Shown here piece after piece: positions 7,294 through 15,640 of a stretch of DNA of 32,312 nucleotides. The position numbers were made by a program, and so were the translations under genes. The stretch lies in NCBI GenBank assembly GCA_027306925.1, contig DAHUXW010000083.1:75609-107920 (forward strand), in the 5' to 3' direction. Position 1 is the stretch's first letter. Every line of letters starts with the position of its first letter. A model generated the notes under the pieces. That model ran no database searches, was not told the DNA's origin, and saw only the letters and a list, made by a program, of their open reading frames with translations. This DNA is from Acidimicrobiaceae bacterium. GTDB taxonomy: Bacteria > Actinomycetota > Acidimicrobiia > Acidimicrobiales > Bog-793.

Positions 7294-9593
7294 CGGTAAA
7301 TGCGAGTGGTCGATGTCGAGAAGACAGTGTCCTTTTTCTCCGAGAGAAATTTGCCGGGAAAGCGATATACGCCGCCTACGTTGCCTGCCTGCGAGCGCAC
7401 GGTCTGACTAACGATATTGGCGCTCGTCGCGTAGACATACGCACCCGTCTCGAAGACCTGCGGAAGCAGTGTCGTCACAATCCCTGGTAGCGGAGCGAAA
7501 TGATAGATCTGAAGGCTGCCGTACACGTCAGCGTAGATCACATCGCCACCACGGTAATGTCGCACGAGCCAATTCGCCGACGCCATATCGGCGTCGCTGT
7601 AATAGAACATCTGGTACGCGTCACCATAGTTCTGGAGCGTGTCGACGCCGCCTCCGCTGAGCGTGCGTTCGGAGAGACCCGAGTCGGAGAACAGGAGGAC
7701 CGCGAGCGCGAGCGTCGTCGCGACGACCGCGCTGGTGGCGATCGCCCGTCGCCTTGCGAACAGCGCGTCGAGCACGAACGCGAGCCCGACCGACAGGATG
7801 GGTGCTCCCTGTACCTGCCCTCGAGGCGCGTTGTACAACGTCGAGATCGTGCCGCTCAACCGGAGGAGACCGAGAAGCCCGATACACGCGAGCGCGAACG
7901 CCGCGAGCTCGGTCCGCTCGGGGTGCCGGATCCGACGCTCATGCCAGAGGAGCATGAGGATGCCGACGCCGGTCAGGAGCAGCAGTAGCTCGGCTAGAGC
8001 CGTGGTCGCGTTCGCGATGCTCGTTCCGTAGATCGCCGGCGTCGTGCCCGCCGGCGCCGATGCCGGTGCTGCGGCGATCTTGTACGCCCGCGTGATCGTC
8101 TCCGGGTACGGATGCAGCCATGGCGCGTGCGCGTGGTAGTACGCGACCGCGCTCGCGGCGAAGTGCGGTGCGGAGACGGACGGCCGCACGTCCGCGTTGA
8201 GGAACCGCTGAAGCAGCGACGTGCCGCGTGGACCCGACAGGATCTTGAGGCCGGTCGTGTTGAGCGTCGAAACGAGGTTGCCCACGTTCTGGACCGAGTG
8301 CGTGATCCCGACGTTCCAGAGCAGGACCACGCCGACGATCGCCGCGACGATAGGCAAGCTGAACACCGGATACGCGCTCACCCGTCGGTTCGCGAGACGG
8401 AGCGCGGCGTAGACGAGGTACCCGCCGACGAGAACCGTCGCGGCGAAATACGCGGTTGAATAGTGGGTGATCGCCATGGCGATCCCCGCGATCGCCACAC
8501 CGGCGCGTCGCGTTCTAGTCGAGAGATAGTCGTCGAAGGCGGTCACGACGAATAGCCCAAAATAGAGCAAGGCGATCTCTTGGCGCGCAAGGCCATTGAT
8601 ATCGGCAGCATAGAGGCCTTGGACGATGACTACAACCGCACCGAACAGTGCGGCTCTGCGCGAGAACCATCTCTCCGCGATGTCGAACACCATCACCGGG
8701 AACATGCTGAACACGAGCGGATACAACACCTTGAATAGATAGGTGCCCGAAACGTGTGTCACCTGGGTGAGGACGGTAGGGAAGATCGTAATGCTAAGCA
8801 TCGACGCATAGGCATTCCCATTTCGCGGGACGTGCCATACACCCGCGTGGAGTGTCGCTTCGAATACCTGGAACTCCTTCTGAATGTCGAACCCGTAGGG
8901 ATAGTGCGAACGCATCGATGCCATCAGAAGGACCGCCGCCGTCGCGCTGAACACGGCGGTGCGGATCATCCACCGCGGCGCGCGCTTCGCGCCTACGAAG
9001 GCGCCGACCAGTAGCGTCCCGATCGCGAGCAGTGCGACGATCGCGACGTTCCCGCTGTGCGAGTTGTTGAGCCGCTCGGCGCCTGCCATGGCGATCACCG
9101 GCACGACGGTGATCCCGAGGAACACGCGGACCTCGCGCGACGTGGGCGCCGGTCCACGCATGAGGTACTCGAGTGGGTCCCGGCGTCGTGCCTGGAGCAA
9201 GAGCGCGGCCACCACGATCACGTCCACTTCCGCGACCATCGGAGCCCGGGAGAGCGGCCGTACGACGCCGATCGCCGGCAGGACGTAGCTGGAGACGAGC
9301 CCGCAGAGGATCAGCACGAGGATGCTCGCGCCTACCGCCCAGGCGAGCCGGGTCGAAGTCTCGCGCGGGCGCAACCCGGTCGCCGCGAGAAGGACGACGC
9401 CGGGAGCGAGGAGCAGGAACGCGAGCCCGAACAGGCGCGCCGCGATCACGGTGTCGGCGAGGAGGGAGAGGTTGAAGGCGAGCGTGAGGACCAGCAGCGG
9501 CGCGGCGTTGCGCCAGCGGTCGGCGAGCACACGCCGAATCGCGCGGTCAGCTCTCGGGAACTGGGGCGTCACGTACGCGACGACGTCCGGCAC
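7290..9593 (-). CDS. large polytopic membrane protein, GT-C / DUF2206-like
   Basis: A 767-residue protein. I place the start at GTG 9593, which shares one base with the TAG of the preceding gene; upstream in-frame sequence to 9863 is Pro/Arg/Gly-rich and antisense to the GT2 gene, so not real. There are a dozen or more hydrophobic helices through residue 650. After the first cluster comes a periplasmic-type loop with HYPYGFDIQKEFQVFE (about 245-260), whose Asp and Glu resemble the catalytic acidic residues in the first loop of GT-C glycosyltransferases. A soluble domain of about 100 residues closes the protein. The layout resembles DUF2206 proteins found in archaeal and bacterial surface-glycan loci. 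It may be a lipid-linked sugar transferase or a polymerase/ligase of the exported glycan. Base composition is slightly less GC-rich than in its neighbours. Confidence 0.8.
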   Translation of the reverse strand: MPDVVAYVTPQFPRADRAIRRVLADRWRNAAPLLVLTLAFNLSLLADTVIAARLFGLAFLLLAPGVVLLAATGLRPRETSTRLAWAVGASILVLILCGLVSSYVLPAIGVVRPLSRAPMVAEVDVIVVAALLLQARRRDPLEYLMRGPAPTSREVRVFLGITVVPVIAMAGAERLNNSHSGNVAIVALLAIGTLLVGAFVGAKRAPRWMIRTAVFSATAAVLLMASMRSHYPYGFDIQKEFQVFEATLHAGVWHVPRNGNAYASMLSITIFPTVLTQVTHVSGTYLFKVLYPLVFSMFPVMVFDIAERWFSRRAALFGAVVVIVQGLYAADINGLARQEIALLYFGLFVVTAFDDYLSTRTRRAGVAIAGIAMAITHYSTAYFAATVLVGGYLVYAALRLANRRVSAYPVFSLPIVAAIVGVVLLWNVGITHSVQNVGNLVSTLNTTGLKILSGPRGTSLLQRFLNADVRPSVSAPHFAASAVAYYHAHAPWLHPYPETITRAYKIAAAPASAPAGTTPAIYGTSIANATTALAELLLLLTGVGILMLLWHERRIRHPERTELAAFALACIGLLGLLRLSGTISTLYNAPRGQVQGAPILSVGLAFVLDALFARRRAIATSAVVATTLALAVLLFSDSGLSERTLSGGGVDTLQNYGDAYQMFYYSDADMASANWLVRHYRGGDVIYADVYGSLQIYHFAPLPGIVTTLLPQVFETGAYVYATSANIVSQTVRSQAGNVGGVYRFPGKFLSEKKDTVFSTSTTRIYR

Positions 9594-10648
9594 TACTGGC
9601 CCCGTGAGCCCGAGCGGTCTGGCCAGTAGCGAACCAGGCCCGCGAGCATTCCGGCGTTGTGGGCACCCTCCTCGGCGAAGCGCAGGTAGGAGAAGAGCAG
9701 GCAGGAAAGTCGACGGTGACGGATCGCGCCCAGGACTCCCTGCGGGAGCAGGACCGGGACGCCGAGCGCGATCAGGAGCCCGCCGAGCCGGCGCCGTCCC
9801 GCCAGGGCCAGGGCCAGGGCCAGAACCGTGACGACGATCGGAACCGGGAAGACGGTCGGCCACCGGTGATCGGGTTCGAGACGGTACGTGCGGGCGTGCC
9901 CGCGACCGTATGCGAAGTTGCGGCGGAACAGGTCCCGGAAGGTCCCAACGAAGTCGTGGCGGACGACGGCCTCGGGGGTGAACCAGAGCAGGCGGTCGGG
10001 ATAGCGCTCGCGTGCTCGTCGACAGATGTACTCGTCGTCGGCGCCGAAGGTCATCCGCGAGTCGAAGCAGCCGAGCTGTTCCAGCACGTCACGCCGGAAC
10101 GACATGTTCGCTCCGGCGAACGAGTAGACGGCCCGCTCGCCCACCGGCGCGGGTGAGCCCCACATCCTGCGCGCGTACAGCACGAGCCGGTCGGGGAGCG
10201 AGGTGCGGTCGGCGAGCTCGAGCTCGAGCGGCGCGAGCGGGTTGTTGTCGACCAGGAAGCGGTGGACGAGACTCGTCACGCGGTGCACCTCGATCGGCCC
10301 GCCGACGGCGACCACGTCGTCGCGGTCGTATCCCGCGATGAGCTGCTCGAGCCAGCTCTCTGTCGGCACGCAATCGTCGTCGGTGAACGCGACGATCGGC
10401 GCCAGCGCGGCCCGTATCCCGGAGTTGCGCGCCGCGCTGATACCTCGGTTCTGCTCGTGCACGACAACCTCGACCCCGAACCGTCTCGCGACGTCGGCCG
10501 TTCCGTCCGTCGATCCGTCGTCGACGACGACGACCTGCGTCCGCGCGCGCACCGTCTGGCGCGCCAGCGCGTCGAGGCAGCTCCCGATCGTGCCCGCGCC
10601 GTTGAGCGAGCACACGACCACGGTGATGGACGGAGAGTCGACCGGCAC
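9593..10648 (-). CDS. GT2 family glycosyltransferase with C-terminal transmembrane segments
   Basis: A 351-residue protein starting at GTG 10648, four bases after the upstream stop, with GAGGTAGGG overlapping that stop as a good ribosome binding site. The domain order is ITVVVCSLNGAGTIGSCLDAL (about 8-28), VVVVDDGSTDGTADVA, IVAFTDDDCVPTESWLEQLI with a DDD metal site, FAGANMSFRRDVLEQLGCFD, then FGADDEYICRR and VRHDFVGTFRDLFRRNFAYGRGHARTYR. Two hydrophobic helices near residues 265-310 (VTVLALALALAG, LLIALGVPVLLP) anchor it. This is a standard inverting transferase for a membrane-bound acceptor. It reads into the polytopic protein gene with a one-base TAG/GTG overlap. Confidence 0.92.
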   Translation of the reverse strand: MPVDSPSITVVVCSLNGAGTIGSCLDALARQTVRARTQVVVVDDGSTDGTADVARRFGVEVVVHEQNRGISAARNSGIRAALAPIVAFTDDDCVPTESWLEQLIAGYDRDDVVAVGGPIEVHRVTSLVHRFLVDNNPLAPLELELADRTSLPDRLVLYARRMWGSPAPVGERAVYSFAGANMSFRRDVLEQLGCFDSRMTFGADDEYICRRARERYPDRLLWFTPEAVVRHDFVGTFRDLFRRNFAYGRGHARTYRLEPDHRWPTVFPVPIVVTVLALALALAGRRRLGGLLIALGVPVLLPQGVLGAIRHRRLSCLLFSYLRFAEEGAHNAGMLAGLVRYWPDRSGSRGQ

Positions 10649-10652
10649 GGCC

Positions 10653-11837
10653 CTACCTCGCCCGGCGCCGGGATCGCACGGCGAGTGCCCGGTCGTGCAC
10701 CGAGACGACCTCGGCAACCGCGGGATCCCAGCCGAACCGCTCGGGGTCCCTGGCGTCGTGCGACGGCGCGCCAGCAGTCAGGACGCTTCGCAGCACCGCG
10801 ACGAGCGAGGCGGTAGTCGCGTCGCACAGCCAGCCGTTCACTCCCTCGTCGACGAGCAAGCGCGCCTGGTTGTCCTCGTGTCGAGTCGTCACGACCCGCA
10901 ACCCGCACGCGATCGCCTCGGCGACCACGATTCCATATCCTTCGCGAGTCGAGGGAAGAACGAGCAGGTTCGCGCTCTTCATCAGTCCGAAGATCTCCGC
11001 CTGCTCGTCGAGGCCGCCCATGAACTCCACACGATCGGCGCACCCCTCGCGCTCGGCGATCGCTACGAGCCGGTCGCCCTCGGGCCCCTCGCCGACGATC
11101 GCGCACGTGACGACGATGCCGACCCGGCCGAGTTCGCCGACGGCCGAGATCAGGACGTCGACGTGCTTGTGCTCGATCAGCCGGCCCACGAAGAGGAGGT
11201 CGTAGGCTCGCGGCGACCTCGGCGACGCGGCGATCGCGGGAAGATCCACCCCGTTCGGGACGACGGTGACCCGTCCGGGCACGGCACCGTGGTCGATCAG
11301 TCGCGCGCGAGTGACCGGCGACGGGGTGATCGTCTGGTCCGAGACCCGCACCGCGAGGAGCTCGATGACGCCGGCAATCATGCCCAACGGGCCGAGGTAT
11401 TTGCGCCAGTATGCGAACCCCCAGAATTCGTGCCACGTGACGACAAGGGGCACGCGTCTCACGAGCGCGACAGCACGAATGGTGAATAGCTGAAGATGTG
11501 GCATATGGTCGGCATCGATCAAGTCGAATCGATACCGGAGAAGGCGAAGGCAAGCGAGCCCGAACATCACGGCCTGATAGATGGAACGCGTCGACCCGCG
11601 GTACATGTTGAAGTTCCGGCAGAGCGCGTGATAGTGGACACCGTCTTCGAACCGGTCGGGTGGCCCATCCCACCATCTCATCGTGAACACGTGGACCTCG
11701 AATCCCCGCTCGACGAGGCCGGAAACGATGTGGTGATAGCGGATCTCTTTTCCGCCCATGTGATACGGATATATCGCATCCGAGACCACTGCGACGACGC
11801 GGGCTCGTCCTCCGGGTGCCGTGGGCGTCACGGTCAT
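10653..11837 (-). CDS. GT4 family glycosyltransferase
   Basis: A 394-residue GT-B enzyme starting at ATG 11837, in a 4-base ATGA overlap with the preceding gene. The N-terminal glycine-rich loop YPYHMGGKEIRYHHIVSGL (about 20-38) is typical of GT4, with acceptor-side VVTWHEFWG near 120. The C-terminal domain shows VVPNGVDL (about 198-205), LLFVGRLIEHKHVDVLI and the donor-site motif LPSTREGYGIVVAEAIACGLRVV (about 304-326), which carries the EX7E glutamates. It is a retaining transferase using a nucleotide sugar, acting in the cytoplasm. It is one of the first genes of the operon, so it may act early in assembly. The sugar is unknown. Confidence 0.93.
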   Translation of the reverse strand: MTVTPTAPGGRARVVAVVSDAIYPYHMGGKEIRYHHIVSGLVERGFEVHVFTMRWWDGPPDRFEDGVHYHALCRNFNMYRGSTRSIYQAVMFGLACLRLLRYRFDLIDADHMPHLQLFTIRAVALVRRVPLVVTWHEFWGFAYWRKYLGPLGMIAGVIELLAVRVSDQTITPSPVTRARLIDHGAVPGRVTVVPNGVDLPAIAASPRSPRAYDLLFVGRLIEHKHVDVLISAVGELGRVGIVVTCAIVGEGPEGDRLVAIAEREGCADRVEFMGGLDEQAEIFGLMKSANLLVLPSTREGYGIVVAEAIACGLRVVTTRHEDNQARLLVDEGVNGWLCDATTASLVAVLRSVLTAGAPSHDARDPERFGWDPAVAEVVSVHDRALAVRSRRRAR

Positions 11838-12349
11838 CTCGAGGGCCCGACGACGTCGACGTGGTAGTCGATCGACTGGCGCGGCGCGTCGAGGCGCACG
11901 ACGATCGCTGTCGCCCCCGACGTGACGGGCGGCGCGACATCCACCGCGACGACCCGCGCGTCGCCGGACCCGACCGCCGTCGCGCCGCTCGCGAGCAGCC
12001 CGTGCGCGCCCGTCGACGAGTAGACGGCGGTCCACCGATACGTGCGCGCGGCGCCCTCACGATTTACGATCGCGAACCGGAACGCCACGACTCCCGACGT
12101 CGCCAGCCTCGTCGGAAGCGAGGCCGGGCTCTCGAAGTAGAGCTCCGTGAACCGCGCCGGAGTCGGCGTGAGACCCAGCGAGCGCGCCGCCGACAGACCC
12201 GCATACTGATAGGCGACGAGCGCTCCGAGAACAGCCAGAAACGCGAATCCATATCGCCGGTACTTCAGCCATCGCCGAGCGTCCCCGACCGGCGCCGCCT
12301 GGACCGTTCCGGCGCGGTCCAGACTCAACCCGCTGCGGCCGCGTCGCAC
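11834..12349 (-). CDS. single-pass membrane protein with DUF1616-like domain
   Basis: A 171-residue protein and the first gene of the minus-strand operon. I place the start at GTG 12349; the frame stays open further upstream, but that would run into the divergent promoter region. A basic segment (RRWLKYRRYG) precedes one transmembrane helix, FAFLAVLGALVAYQYAG (about 35-51). The rest is a beta-rich extracytoplasmic domain with FTELYFESPASLP and FAIVNREGAARTYRWTAVY. This matches the pattern of the DUF1616 C-terminal domain, FTEFY followed by V-x-N-x-E and Y-x-V. Such domains occur beside DUF2206-like proteins in surface-glycan loci, as here. The function is unknown; it could be a glycan-assembly accessory. 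Start uncertain by up to about 20 codons. Confidence 0.7.
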   Translation of the reverse strand: MRRGRSGLSLDRAGTVQAAPVGDARRWLKYRRYGFAFLAVLGALVAYQYAGLSAARSLGLTPTPARFTELYFESPASLPTRLATSGVVAFRFAIVNREGAARTYRWTAVYSSTGAHGLLASGATAVGSGDARVVAVDVAPPVTSGATAIVVRLDAPRQSIDYHVDVVGPSR

Positions 12350-12459
12350 GGCGCGACACGCTGCGGCTTCACCATGGAGCGATTCTACAACACGCGAATC
12401 GCGTCGTAGCTGGCACGAATCTCTGGACGAGACACCTTGCCACCAGGGACAATGTAGGC
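12350..12459. promoter_or_regulatory. divergent intergenic region with candidate -10 for the glycan operon
   Basis: About 110 bases separate the minus-strand glycan operon from the plus-strand biosynthetic arm, and must hold both promoters. On the minus strand TAGAAT (plus-strand 12382-12387) is a plausible -10 about 33 bases upstream of GTG 12349. No clear -35 accompanies it. On the plus strand AGGG at 12444-12447 could serve as a distant Shine-Dalgarno for GTG 12460. The assignment is by eye only. Confidence 0.3.
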
Positions 12460-14232
12460 GTGGATGCGTACCCAGTCTGGTTCGGGCCCGAGGTCCACCC
12501 GTTGTTCGGATGGCTGCACGCTCCGCCCCGTGCCACCGCCGGCGCCGTGCTGTGCCTTCCGATCGGCGACGAGAGCTTCCCCGCATACCGCGCCTACTTG
12601 CGCCTCGCGGAGCAACTTCGAGAGCTCGAGGTGGCAGTGCTGCGCTTCGACTACACGGGGACCGGTGACTCCGCCGGCGGCATCGGCGACGTGCGGTCGG
12701 TCGACGACTGGATCACCGACGTGGCCACCGCGTCCGCGTACGTGCGATCCTTCGGCGTAGCGGACGTCACGCTCGTGGGCCTGCGGGCCGGTGCGCTACT
12801 CGCGGAGCACGCCGCGCTGCGGAGCGGCGCGTCCGGCCTCGTTCTCTGGGATCCGAGCGAGAGCGGTCGGCACCTCCTCCGAGAGCTCCGACTGCTCGGA
12901 GCGACCGGGGCGACCGCTCCACGCGAGGGCCGGACCGAGAGCGACGACGCCGTCGAGACGCCGGGCCTCGTGCTCCCGCCAGCCCTCGCCGCGTCCTTTT
13001 CGTCGCTCGTGGCAGGCGCTGCCGGCGTTGGCGCCCCGATCCGCTCGCTCGTCCTCGTGCGTCCGGAGCGCCCGCTGAGGCCGGGCGCGCGAGCCCGGCT
13101 CGACCGCCTCGAGCCCGCGTGGGGCAGTGCCGTGGAGATGCCGCGCTTCTTCGACGTCGACACGTGGGAGCCGTTCCTCTCCGAGCCCTCGCTCGACCAG
13201 ATCGTCGCCTGGTTCGACGATCGCCGCTCGACGCTCGGCGGGATCCCCGCCGCGGTGATCGCTCCGCCGGAGCACGGCGACGCCGCAGTCGTGCTTGCAC
13301 CCCCCGGCTCCGCCGCCGTCGTCGAGCGGGCGGTGACGATCGGGGAGTCGAGCCTGTTCGGCATCCTCACGGAGCCGGCCCAGCACCAGGACGCGCCATC
13401 GACGGCGCTGCTGTTGAACACCGGCCTTGACCGGCACATCGGACCGTCTCGGCTCTGGGTCGAGCTCGCGCGGGAGTGGGCGTCCGCCGGAGCTCGCGTG
13501 CTGCGGATCGACATGAGTGGGACCGGCGACAGCCCGGCTCGGCCCGGACAGCCCAGGGAGGTCACCTATCCCGCCGGCGCCGTCGACGACGTGATCGCCG
13601 CGGCGTCGTACCTCGCGCCCGACGAGCCCGCGACCGCGCTTCTCGTCGGGACCTGCTCGGGTGGGTACCACGCGGTCGAGGCGGGCGCCGTCCTTCGCTC
13701 CCGCGCGGTGTGGGTCGTCAACCCCGCAGTCCCGCCCGCCTCCAAGATGCCCGAGATGATGGGCCCTGGAGGCACGCGACCGGCACCGAGACGTGCGGCA
13801 CGGCGACTGAGCCCCTGGCTCGCCGTGCTCGCCGCCAACGGTCGGGCCGTCGAGCTCGCGCACAGGCTCGTACCGAACGTGATCTGGTCGCTGCTCGACA
13901 GGGTGGGGCTGTACGCGCACGCGGCTCGTGCGTTCCGACCGCTCGTCGCGACAGGCGCCACGCTGTACGTGCGTTGCGGGAAGGAGGAGTCCGCGAAGTT
14001 CATGGCTCGCGGGTACTCCGAGATCCGACGCCTCGAGCGCTCCGGACGGTTCACGTTCGAGGTCGACGACCAGCTGGACCACACGCTCCTGGACGACCGG
14101 TCGCGACGGCGGGTGGCCGAGCTGCTCGGCACGCTCATGCACCAGGGCGCGATGCGGTCGCCGCCCGATCGTCCCGCCCGAGAAGTCAGTGACGTGGCGC
14201 CGCTCGTCGCGAGAGAACCCGCCAGGTCATGA
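12460..14232 (+). CDS. tandem (two-domain) alpha/beta hydrolase
   Basis: A 590-residue protein made of two alpha/beta hydrolase units. Unit 1 (about 1-260) has FGWLHAP, LRFDYTGTGDSAG (62-74) and the elbow LVGLRAGALLA, where Arg109 occupies the nucleophile position. Unit 2 (about 280-575) has LLLNTGLDRHIGPSRLW, LRIDMSGTGDSPA (348-360), the elbow LVGTCSGGYHAVE with Cys399 in the nucleophile position, and His541 in DQLDHTLLD. Unit 1 is therefore probably non-catalytic, or works differently, while unit 2 could be a Cys hydrolase or acyltransferase. The G-L-R-x-G and Cys-elbow variants recall, from memory, the two hydrolases of exosortase-associated exopolysaccharide clusters, which also carry an acyl carrier protein. 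The stop overlaps the sulfotransferase start by four bases. Likely role: thioesterase or acyl transfer from the carrier protein. Start GTG 12460. Confidence 0.85.
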   Translation: MDAYPVWFGPEVHPLFGWLHAPPRATAGAVLCLPIGDESFPAYRAYLRLAEQLRELEVAVLRFDYTGTGDSAGGIGDVRSVDDWITDVATASAYVRSFGVADVTLVGLRAGALLAEHAALRSGASGLVLWDPSESGRHLLRELRLLGATGATAPREGRTESDDAVETPGLVLPPALAASFSSLVAGAAGVGAPIRSLVLVRPERPLRPGARARLDRLEPAWGSAVEMPRFFDVDTWEPFLSEPSLDQIVAWFDDRRSTLGGIPAAVIAPPEHGDAAVVLAPPGSAAVVERAVTIGESSLFGILTEPAQHQDAPSTALLLNTGLDRHIGPSRLWVELAREWASAGARVLRIDMSGTGDSPARPGQPREVTYPAGAVDDVIAAASYLAPDEPATALLVGTCSGGYHAVEAGAVLRSRAVWVVNPAVPPASKMPEMMGPGGTRPAPRRAARRLSPWLAVLAANGRAVELAHRLVPNVIWSLLDRVGLYAHAARAFRPLVATGATLYVRCGKEESAKFMARGYSEIRRLERSGRFTFEVDDQLDHTLLDDRSRRRVAELLGTLMHQGAMRSPPDRPAREVSDVAPLVAREPARS

Positions 14233-15080
14233 GCGATGGCCGCCCGCTCACCCCGGTTCTGCTGCGCATGCTCGAGGGCCGGGTGGGGAGCACCCTCGTC
14301 ATGCAGCTGCTCGGTTCCTCGGCCGCGATCGCGTTCGATCGCGAGTACCCGTTCGAGAACAGCTACCTGACCTACCTCGCGCGGTTGGCCTCGCAGCTCG
14401 ATCGCGATCCCTCGGAGACGGACACGATGGGAGACCTCGTCTACTCCTCCGACCGTCGCATCGCGCCGCTGCCGTTCGTGCCACGCACCGTGTCGGCGCC
14501 CGAGCTGGCCCGCCGTGCGCTCGGCGCGCTGTGGGGCGCGTTCTCGGAGTCGGTCGTCGATCGCCGCGCTGTTCGCTACTACGCGGAGAAGTTCTGGGGC
14601 GACGTCGAGCCGCTGCACGGCGCGGGACTGCGCCCGATCGTGATCGACCTGGTCCGCGACCCGCGCGACATCATCGCCTCGATCCGAGCGTTCAACGCGA
14701 AGACCGGCATCAGGCGATTCGGCCGCGACCAGGTGGAGACGGACGGTCAGCACCTCGCGCGCCTCGTCGTCGGCATGGGGTTTCGGTTGCGGCAGATGGA
14801 CTCGCCCGTGGGCGCGTCCCACGCGGTGCTGCGGTACGAAGACGTCGCGAGTGATCTCTACGCGACCGCACGTTCGCTCGGTCGGCTTCTCGGCCTCGAG
14901 CTCGACCCGGGCGAGGTCCTCTCCGCTCAGTCCTCGATGGCGGGTCACATGACCTCGCCTTCGGTCGAGGCGTCGGTCGGCAGGTGGCGCGCGGATCTTT
15001 CCGACGAGGAGGTCGCGCTCGTCGAGCGACGCCTCGGGCCGGCGATGGCAAGACTCGGATACGAGACCGTGACGCGGTGA
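14229..15080 (+). CDS. PAPS-dependent sulfotransferase-like protein
   Basis: A 283-residue protein. Its ATG at 14229 overlaps the hydrolase stop (ATGA), so translation is coupled. Near the N-terminus LEGRVGSTLVMQLL (15-28) is the 5'-phosphosulfate-binding loop, of the G-R-x-G-S-T-L-L type. IDLVRDPRDIIASIRAFN (about 141-158) is the 3'-phosphate-binding motif with the R-D-P-R signature, and YEDVASDLYATARSLGRLLGLEL (about 200-222) is the usual C-terminal helix pair. The protein would move a sulfate from PAPS to a hydroxyl or amine on the cluster's product or on a glycan. No PAPS-synthesis gene is in the window. Stf0-like or general sulfotransferase-fold membership is clear; the acceptor is not. 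Confidence 0.85.
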   Translation: MSDGRPLTPVLLRMLEGRVGSTLVMQLLGSSAAIAFDREYPFENSYLTYLARLASQLDRDPSETDTMGDLVYSSDRRIAPLPFVPRTVSAPELARRALGALWGAFSESVVDRRAVRYYAEKFWGDVEPLHGAGLRPIVIDLVRDPRDIIASIRAFNAKTGIRRFGRDQVETDGQHLARLVVGMGFRLRQMDSPVGASHAVLRYEDVASDLYATARSLGRLLGLELDPGEVLSAQSSMAGHMTSPSVEASVGRWRADLSDEEVALVERRLGPAMARLGYETVTR

Positions 15081-15145
15081 TGGCCGGCGGGGCCGATCGC
15101 CGGTCGGTCCACGTCCGAGTCGGCCGGCGAGCCTAAGATGCCCGC

Positions 15146-15610
15146 GTGCACACGACGGACGCGATCGGCTCTGCAGCGCGTCGCCCGAGCGATCTGCTCG
15201 ACTCGCACGCACCTGACGCGGTGCCGGGCGTCCGCATCCACTGCGGCGTCGACGTCGTGGACGTCGGCGACGTCCGCGAGGCACTCGAGCGATTCGGGGA
15301 CAGGTACCGGTGCCGGATCTTCACCGACCGGGAGATCGCCGACGCGTGCGCCCCCGTCCGAGACGTCGAGGCACGCTCGCTCGCCGCGCGCTTCGCAGCG
15401 AAGGAAGCGTTCATGAAGGCGCTCCAGGCACGCGATCCCGTACCTCGATGGAGGGAGATCGACGTGAGGCGGTCTGACGACGGCTCCTGCTCGTTGCACC
15501 TGCACGGTCGCGCGCTCGAAGCCGCCCGCGCCGCCGGCGTCCGCGCGCTCACCGTGTCGTTGACCCACGAGGGGGATGCCGCCGTCGCGTTCGTGGTGGC
15601 GCTGGCGTGA
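15146..15610 (+). CDS. acpS: AcpS-type 4'-phosphopantetheinyl transferase
   Basis: A 154-residue protein of the holo-ACP synthase family, about 30 residues longer at the N-terminus than usual AcpS. GVDVVDVGDVREALERFG (34-51) carries the Mg-binding Asp36. RIFTDREIADAC (57-68) follows, then the signature ARSLAARFAAKEAFMKAL (76-93) with Glu87 and Lys86, and the C-terminal strand pair LTVSLTHEGDAAVAFVVA. It transfers the 4'-phosphopantetheine of CoA to a carrier-protein serine. It lies 30 bases before the carrier-protein gene, so it is probably the dedicated activator of that partner and not the genome's main AcpS. The GTG at 15146 gives the longest form; GTG at 15221 is an alternative closer to family length. 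Confidence 0.88.
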   Translation: MHTTDAIGSAARRPSDLLDSHAPDAVPGVRIHCGVDVVDVGDVREALERFGDRYRCRIFTDREIADACAPVRDVEARSLAARFAAKEAFMKALQARDPVPRWREIDVRRSDDGSCSLHLHGRALEAARAAGVRALTVSLTHEGDAAVAFVVALA

Positions 15611-15623
15611 GGCACTGCCGCAT

Positions 15624-15631
15624 GGGGAGGG
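15624..15631 (+). promoter_or_regulatory. strong ribosome binding site of the carrier-protein gene
   Basis: GGGGAGGG lies nine bases before ATG 15641. It fixes the carrier-protein start and is the clearest Shine-Dalgarno in this arm, fitting a carrier protein needed in excess over the enzymes. Confidence 0.7.
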
Positions 15632-15640
15632 AACGTTGAG

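Noticed and set aside
9594-9863. Longer N-terminus of the polytopic membrane protein
   Set aside because: The extension lies wholly over the GT2 gene on the same strand in another frame and is Pro/Gly/Arg-rich; the GTG at 9593 gives a normal TAG/GTG junction.
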